From assembly GCA_021782915.1 (NCBI GenBank), contig JAJXUK010000013.1:1-47638 (forward strand): 47,638 nucleotides of DNA, in the 5' to 3' direction. Shown here in pieces: positions 42,300 to 47,638 of this stretch. Positions within the stretch are counted from its first letter, which is position 1. Each line of letters opens with the position of its first letter. The notes beneath the pieces are model-generated. The model had not been told where the DNA came from. It searched no databases and saw only the letters and a program-made list of their open reading frames with translations. The DNA comes from Actinomycetes bacterium (lineage in GTDB: Bacteria > Actinomycetota > Acidimicrobiia > Acidimicrobiales > RAAP-2). The position numbers and the translations under genes are program-made.

Positions 42300-42300
<1 letters not shown>
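41407..42300 (+). CDS. ligI: 2-pyrone-4,6-dicarboxylate lactonase
   Basis: 297 residues, amidohydrolase fold. Features: AGAVDAHCHVFGPGDEFPY at residues ~27-45, VIVQATCHGADNSAML, LIVDHMARPD, TKVTCPERLS and the acid in WGTDWPHPN. It opens PDC, made by LigC, to 4-oxalomesaconate. The sequence has a 27-residue N-terminal stretch before the first motif, typical for LigI. Coupled to ligJ (TAATG) and ligA (TGATG). Confidence 0.94.
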
Positions 42301-43531
<1,231 letters not shown>

Positions 43532-43540
43532 GGAGACCGC

Positions 43541-44488
43541 ATGCGCATCGCACTCGCCGGTGCCGGAGCCTTCGGCATCAAGCATCTGGACGGGCTGCGC
43601 CGCATCGGCGGTGTCGAGGTCAGCGCCGTCGTCAGCCGCCGCCTTGATCAGGCACGAGACGTCGCTGCGCGCTACGGTGCGCACCTGGCGACAACGGAGC
43701 TCGATGAGGCTCTCGCGCGCGACGACGTGGACGCCGTCATCCTGTGCACGCCCACCCAGATGCACGCCGCCCAGGCCATCGCCACGATGCGTGCCGGAAA
43801 GCACGTCCAGGTGGAGATACCCCTGGCCGACTCATGGGCCGACGCGCTCGCCGTGCGAGACGTGCAACGCGAGACGGGCCTCGTGTGCATGGTGGGGCAC
43901 ACTCGGCGCTTCAACCCCTCACACCAGTGGATCCATCAGCGCGTGGTCGCTGGTGAGCTCCGCGTGCAGCAGATGGACGTGCAGACCTACTTCTTCCGAC
44001 GCACGAACACCAACGCCCTCGGTCAGCCCCGCAGCTGGACGGACAACCTGCTCTGGCACCACGCCGCGCACACGATTGACCTCTTCAGCTACCAGTGTGG
44101 CGAGCCGATCGTGCGAGCCAACGCCCTGCAGGGCCCGGTCCATCCCGTACTCGGGATCCCGATGGACATGTCGATCCAGCTGCTCAGCCAGTCAGGCGCC
44201 ATATGCACGTTGTCCTTGAGCTTCAACAACGACGGACCCCTCGGAACCTTCTTCCGCTATATCTGTGACAACGGCACCTTCATCGCGCGCTACGACGACT
44301 TGGTCAGCGGTCGCGACGAGCCGATTGACGTTTCGGGCGTCGCGGTTTCCATGGACGGCATCGAGCTGCAGGATCGCGAGTTCATCGCCGCGATTCAGGA
44401 GGGGCGCGAGCCGAACGCCGCCATTGACCAGGTACTCGAGTGCTACCAGGTCCTCGGCCAACTCGACGCGCAACTTTCGCACCACTAG
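43541..44488 (+). CDS. ligC: 4-carboxy-2-hydroxymuconate-6-semialdehyde dehydrogenase
   Basis: 315 residues, Gfo/Idh/MocA fold. ALAGAGAFGIKHLDGL is the NADP-binding Rossmann motif; CTPTQMHAAQAI and VQVEIPLADS are the usual next strands (EIP in place of EKP is typical of LigC); CMVGHTRRFNPSHQWIH and LLWHHAAHTIDLF hold the active site. It oxidises the hemiacetal of the ring-cleavage product to PDC. It has the best Shine-Dalgarno of the operon (AAGGAG) and a 9-bp gap after ligB, and is its last gene. Confidence 0.93.
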   Translation: MRIALAGAGAFGIKHLDGLRRIGGVEVSAVVSRRLDQARDVAARYGAHLATTELDEALARDDVDAVILCTPTQMHAAQAIATMRAGKHVQVEIPLADSWADALAVRDVQRETGLVCMVGHTRRFNPSHQWIHQRVVAGELRVQQMDVQTYFFRRTNTNALGQPRSWTDNLLWHHAAHTIDLFSYQCGEPIVRANALQGPVHPVLGIPMDMSIQLLSQSGAICTLSLSFNNDGPLGTFFRYICDNGTFIARYDDLVSGRDEPIDVSGVAVSMDGIELQDREFIAAIQEGREPNAAIDQVLECYQVLGQLDAQLSHH

Positions 44489-44787
44489 GGCGTTGGCCCA
44501 CTCAACTCGGTGACTGCGCGCGGCCCATCACGGACCAATGGCGGCTCGAACACGGGCGCAATTCGATCAAGTTGACCCGAAATTGGCTGCACGTTGTGAC
44601 TGTGTTGAGCCCTTCGCAACAGGATTGTGACACTCGTGAGCAAGTGTTCGCTCGCAGGAGCATCTCCGCCACGACGAATGTTGACATCTTCATCCCGAGG
44701 GCAGAATCCGATGACCAACGCATCCGTGAGCCAACACCGGGCGCGCGTCCTCACGCCCCGGCCCAGCCCGTGGAGCCGGGCCCGACG
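44489..44787 (+). promoter_or_regulatory. long regulatory region upstream of the GGDEF-EAL gene
   Basis: Contains two direct copies of TTGTGAC (44594-44600 and 44625-44631; 31 bp apart) flanking an inverted repeat TGTTG-N9-CAACA (44603-44621). A TTGACA (44681-44686) lies 15 bp before CAGAAT (44702-44707), a possible sigma-70 promoter. A short leader ORF starts at 44711. Confidence 0.4.
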
Positions 44788-44791
44788 ATGA
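44711..44791 (+). CDS. possible 26-residue leader peptide
   Basis: ATG 44711 follows a GAGGG site (44697-44701, 9-nt spacing). The frame encodes 26 mostly basic residues, starts MTNASVSQHRARVL, and ends at a TGA that overlaps the GGDEF-EAL start as ATGA (44788-44791). The downstream ATG has no good ribosome site of its own, so translation may be coupled. If instead the CAGAAT box is used, this ORF would not be on the transcript. Confidence 0.35.
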   Translation: MTNASVSQHRARVLTPRPSPWSRARR

Positions 44792-47151
44792 CCCCGGAGA
44801 ACGCGCTCGCCACGAGCCCAGCCCACGCCGCTCCGCGTCGCCCCGCCATCGCGTGGCTCGCCCTGGTCACCCAACTACTCGCGGGCCTCGCGATGATCCT
44901 GTTCACGGTACTCACCCTGATCCAGCTGCACGACTCGGCCCGGCACGACACGCTCTACCGGCTGATCGAGCAGATCGCCCTGGCCATCCCGTTCCTAGTG
45001 ATCATCGTGAATGCCCACACTCGCCTGAGTACCCGTCGGGCCTGGTGGACGATGGCGGCCGGCGTCATCCTCTTCGACGCCGCGCACGTCTTCGCCCAGT
45101 TCAGCCCCGTTGGCTGGGTCCTGCCCACCGGGCTCAGTCTCTCGGACGTGCTGTACGCACTGTCGTACCTCGCGGTCTCGGTGGGCGCCGCCCTGCTCAT
45201 GCAGCAGTCGTTCGGGGTGCGCATGAACAGCGTGCGCCTGGACGGGATCATCGCCGGCCTCGCGCTCGTCTCGCTCACCTCCATCTTCTGGTTCCACCAA
45301 GCCATCAAGATGGACGGGCACCCAATCATCGCGGAACTCAACATCTTCAACCCACCACTGGTGATCGTCGTGATCGTCCTGCTCTGCGCGGGGCTGGTGC
45401 CGCGACACTTTCGCACCGACGTGACGATGTCACTGCTCCTGCTCGGACTGGGCTCCTTCGCGATCGGTGACGTGCTCGCACTCAACCAGGCCGCGCTGGG
45501 CGCCTGGGGCCGTGGCGACCTGGTCGAGCTCTCCCGGGTGCTGGGCATCTATCTCTTCGGGGTAGCAGCCTGGCCGCGAGAGGACCGTCGCCGCGACGCT
45601 CCGACGCCGGGTATGCCCACGCGCGGGCTCATTCTGGTCCCGGTCATCTTCGGCACGCTCTCAACCGGCGTGCTGGCGTACTCACTCATTCGCCACATGT
45701 CAGATTCGACCCGCCTGATGGCTCTGGGCTCGCTCTCCCTCGTCATCCTGCGCATGGTCCTGACGCAGAACGAGGTGCGCGAGATCGGCCGGGCCAGCTT
45801 CATCGACGCGCGTACGGACAACGTCACCGGACTGGCGAACCGTCGCGCATTCCTCGAGGACGGCGAGAGCCGACTCAACGCCCTGCGCGCCGACGAGCGC
45901 CTCGGCATCGTCCTCATCGACCTCGACGGCTTCAAGGAGGTGAATGACTCTCTCGGCCACGCCCACGGTGACGAGCTCCTGCGCATCGTCGCCGAACGCT
46001 TCACCGAGCGCCTCGGGCGACGCGGCGTCGTCGCACGACTGGGTGGCGACGAATTCGCCTACACCTTCGTCATCGGCCCGGACGAGGATCCCCTGACGTC
46101 GGCGGCCGAGCTGCAACGCACGCTGAGTGCTCCGGTGTCGATCGACGGAACCAAGGTGCGGGTGTCCGCCTCCGTCGGCGTGGCCCTCTACCCCGATCAC
46201 GGCGACTCGCACGCGGCCCTGTTGCGCAGCGCGGACGTGGCGATGTACGAGTCCAAGCACCAGCGCAGCGGCGTGTGCCTCTACCGCGACGAGATCGACC
46301 TCAACAGTCGCGAACGCCTGGCACTGACCAACGAGTTGCGCACGGCCATCGATCGACACCGCCTCACGCTGCACTTCCAGCCCACGCACGCACTGGGCAC
46401 CATGTCCGTGCACGGAGTCGAGGCGCTCGTGCGCTGGGAGCACCCCGAGCGGGGCCTGCTGATGCCCGACGAGTTCATCCAGCTCGCCGAGCGCGTCGGC
46501 CTCATCCGCTCGCTGACTCGCACCGTGCTGGACATGGCGATCACCGAGCTCGCTCGGCTCGACCGCAACGGTCACTCCCTGCAGATGAACGTGAACATCT
46601 CGCAGTGGGACCTGATGGATGAGTCGCTGCCGGACTCCATCGGGCGCATCCTTGACTGGTTCGAGATCGAGCCGAGCCGCCTCGTGCTCGAGGTGACCGA
46701 GTCAGCCCTGAGCCAGGATGCCGAACGAGCGCACCACAACCTGACGCGTCTGCGCTCCACGGGCGTGCGCGTGTCAGTCGACGACTTCGGCGTGGGCTAC
46801 TCCTCGATGTCTCAACTCCTGGGCCTGCCCGTGGACGAGTTAAAGGTGGACAAGTCCTTCGTGCTGGCCATCGACGAGGACCCACGCGCCATCTCCCTCA
46901 TCCGATCCATGGTCGAGATGGCTCACGCCCTCGACCTCTCGGTGACCGCGGAGGGCGTCGAGAATGCTGAGAACTTCCAGACCCTGCGCGCCATCGGGGC
47001 CGACGTCGCCCAGGGCGAGTACTTCTCGCTCGCTTTGAGCTCGGCGGACCTGGACGAGTATCTCGCCCGGGCCGACGGCCGGATCGCCGACCTGGTGCCT
47101 GCTCCACTCGGACCCGCTCCCGAAACCCCCCGGCACCTTCGCCTGGTCTGA
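44788..47151 (+). CDS. membrane GGDEF-EAL protein (cyclic-di-GMP metabolism)
   Basis: 787 residues from ATG 44788 (the frame is open upstream but starts are unclear). About nine hydrophobic segments within the first ~330 residues form a membrane sensor domain. The GGDEF domain has an intact GGDEF at about 419-423 (RLGGDEFAYTF), preceded by the usual LANRRAFLEDG and LIDLDGFKEVNDSLGHAHGDELL. The EAL domain begins with EALVRW at ~545, with MNVNISQWDL, VLEVTESAL, DDFGVGYSSMSQLL and ELKVDKSFV; the late QGEYFS replaces the more common QGYxFS. Both synthesis and breakdown of c-di-GMP are possible. It lies between the aromatic island and the rRNA operon, with no obvious link to either. Confidence 0.92.
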   Translation: MTPENALATSPAHAAPRRPAIAWLALVTQLLAGLAMILFTVLTLIQLHDSARHDTLYRLIEQIALAIPFLVIIVNAHTRLSTRRAWWTMAAGVILFDAAHVFAQFSPVGWVLPTGLSLSDVLYALSYLAVSVGAALLMQQSFGVRMNSVRLDGIIAGLALVSLTSIFWFHQAIKMDGHPIIAELNIFNPPLVIVVIVLLCAGLVPRHFRTDVTMSLLLLGLGSFAIGDVLALNQAALGAWGRGDLVELSRVLGIYLFGVAAWPREDRRRDAPTPGMPTRGLILVPVIFGTLSTGVLAYSLIRHMSDSTRLMALGSLSLVILRMVLTQNEVREIGRASFIDARTDNVTGLANRRAFLEDGESRLNALRADERLGIVLIDLDGFKEVNDSLGHAHGDELLRIVAERFTERLGRRGVVARLGGDEFAYTFVIGPDEDPLTSAAELQRTLSAPVSIDGTKVRVSASVGVALYPDHGDSHAALLRSADVAMYESKHQRSGVCLYRDEIDLNSRERLALTNELRTAIDRHRLTLHFQPTHALGTMSVHGVEALVRWEHPERGLLMPDEFIQLAERVGLIRSLTRTVLDMAITELARLDRNGHSLQMNVNISQWDLMDESLPDSIGRILDWFEIEPSRLVLEVTESALSQDAERAHHNLTRLRSTGVRVSVDDFGVGYSSMSQLLGLPVDELKVDKSFVLAIDEDPRAISLIRSMVEMAHALDLSVTAEGVENAENFQTLRAIGADVAQGEYFSLALSSADLDEYLARADGRIADLVPAPLGPAPETPRHLRLV

Positions 47152-47355
47152 ATCCAGCGCACGGACTCGCCCAGACGGCGGCGTCGCTCGATCTGCCCAC
47201 ACGCTCGACCCCCTAGAGAGCCGGCCACGTCGGCTCCGGCACCCCTCGGCCGCCCCATCTCGCTAGCAGAACACCACGGAGCGAACCGGCCCCAGCCCCG
47301 CCAGACGTCCGGAGCACGCCCACGCGAGCACTCGGCGTGAGCCGCGCCACGACGC
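47152..47355. other. intergenic region between the GGDEF-EAL gene and the rRNA terminator
   Basis: No gene was seen. A weak hairpin, GAGCCG-N7-CGGCTC at 47218-47236, without a T-run, might help end the GGDEF-EAL transcript. Confidence 0.4.
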
Positions 47356-47387
47356 GAAGAGCCCCCACCGTGAGGTGGGGGCTCTTC
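47356..47387 (-). terminator. rRNA operon terminator
   Basis: A perfect 14-bp stem (GAAGAGCCCCCACC / GGTGGGGGCTCTTC) with loop GTGA, 6 bp after the 3' end of 5S on the minus strand. It has no long T-run but is very stable, and could work in both directions. Confidence 0.8.
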
Positions 47388-47393
47388 AAGAAA

Positions 47394-47508
47394 TCCGGCG
47401 GCGTCCTACTCTCCCAGGGGGGAACCCCCAAGTACCATCGGCGCTGGTGGGCTTGACTTCTGTGTTCGGTATGGGAACAGGTATATCTCCACCGCCATAA
47501 CCACCGGA
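47394..47508 (-). rRNA. rrf: 5S ribosomal RNA
   Basis: On the minus strand the RNA begins TTCCGGTGGTTATGGCGG and ends near ACGCCGCCGGAT. The universal CCATACCGAACACAG segment (loop B/C) and CGATGGTACTTGGGGG are present, and the two ends pair (TCCGGTGG with CCGCCGGA). Length ~115 nt; ends are accurate within a few bases. Confidence 0.95.
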
Positions 47509-47520
47509 AACTATGCGCTC

Positions 47521-47552
47521 GGACCACGTGGTCCGGGCGGCGATCGCCGCCC
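47521..47552 (-). repeat. two adjacent palindromes in the 23S-5S spacer
   Basis: GGACCACGTGGTCC (47521-47534) and GGGCGGCGATCGCCGCCC (47535-47552) are perfect palindromes touching end to end. In RNA they could form two small hairpins used in processing, or pair with other spacer copies. Confidence 0.6.
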
Positions 47553-47584
47553 TTGAGCGTCCTAGAACGAGCACGAACATCAAA

Positions 47585-47638
47585 CTCCAAGCCCTCGGCC
47601 GATTAGTACCGGTCAGCTGAATGCGTTACCGCACTTAC
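47585..47638 (-). rRNA. rrl: 23S ribosomal RNA, 3' end (partial)
   Basis: The minus strand reads GACCGGTACTAATCGGCC then GAGGGCTTGG, the well-conserved 3' end of bacterial 23S rRNA. The gene continues beyond the window. The 3' end is placed within about 5 nt. Confidence 0.9.

Noticed and set aside
47152-47393. tRNA or small RNA gene before the rRNA terminator
   Set aside because: No T-loop (GGTTCGAAT-like) or acceptor pairing was found; only hairpins were seen.

Overview
The window is GC-rich, gene-dense bacterial DNA, most likely from an actinobacterium of the Acidimicrobiia or a close lineage. This is inferred from gene content and order: a DUF4193 protein, two DUF4232-type secreted proteins, a gcvH / FHA / FtsR-type MerR / DUF151 block in the same order as mycobacterial gcvH-garA-ftsR-Rv1829, a two-subunit glycine decarboxylase, and many genes that appear to be transcribed leaderless. 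No 16S sequence is present, so the placement is not proven.

Layout. 1-9.1 kb: 3' end of an Ski2/Mtr4-like helicase, a tandem ThyX-like protein, a DUF4193 protein, a GNAT enzyme, an Arg-rich protein, an HtrA protease, an SDR, a secreted protein, a two-gene fluoride channel (crcB) pair and a membrane protein. 9.3-12 kb: a DUF4232 protein, a class I glutamine amidotransferase, a probable broken gene start, and an AT-rich island holding a membrane-anchored PLD-like protein. 12-18.5 kb: glycine cleavage genes gcvT-gcvPA-gcvPB behind a MerR regulator and a PD-(D/E)XK-like protein, then divergent thiG and thiD. 18.5-29.7 kb: a GT87-like membrane protein, an alpha/beta hydrolase, an AcuI-type reductase, a half permease, the DUF151-FtsR-FHA-gcvH block, pgsA, a class I aldolase, a DinB-like protein and an Arg-rich repeat/TPR protein.

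29.7-44.5 kb is an aromatic-acid catabolic island. A branched-chain-type ABC importer (livM, livH, livF, livG and a binding protein) sits with a VanA-like Rieske oxygenase, an aromatic-aldehyde dehydrogenase and 4-hydroxybenzoate 3-hydroxylase (pobA). Next comes a tightly coupled seven-gene operon, ligK-ligU-ligJ-ligI-ligA-ligB-ligC. Together they can in principle take vanillin/vanillate-like and 4-hydroxybenzoate-like substrates to protocatechuate, cleave it at the 4,5 bond and end at pyruvate plus oxaloacetate. No VanB-type reductase and no transcription regulator were found in the island.

44.5-47.6 kb: a membrane GGDEF-EAL protein, then, on the minus strand, the 3' end of 23S rRNA, 5S rRNA and a strong terminator.

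A strong non-coding signal runs through the window. At least 16 transcription units outside the aromatic island have a TANNNT -10 box 5-9 nt (mostly exactly 6-7 nt) before an ATG or GTG, which implies leaderless mRNAs. In three tandem pairs the stop codon of the upstream gene (TAG or TAA) is also the first half of the next gene's -10 box. Genes that open units in the aromatic island instead carry G-rich Shine-Dalgarno sites.
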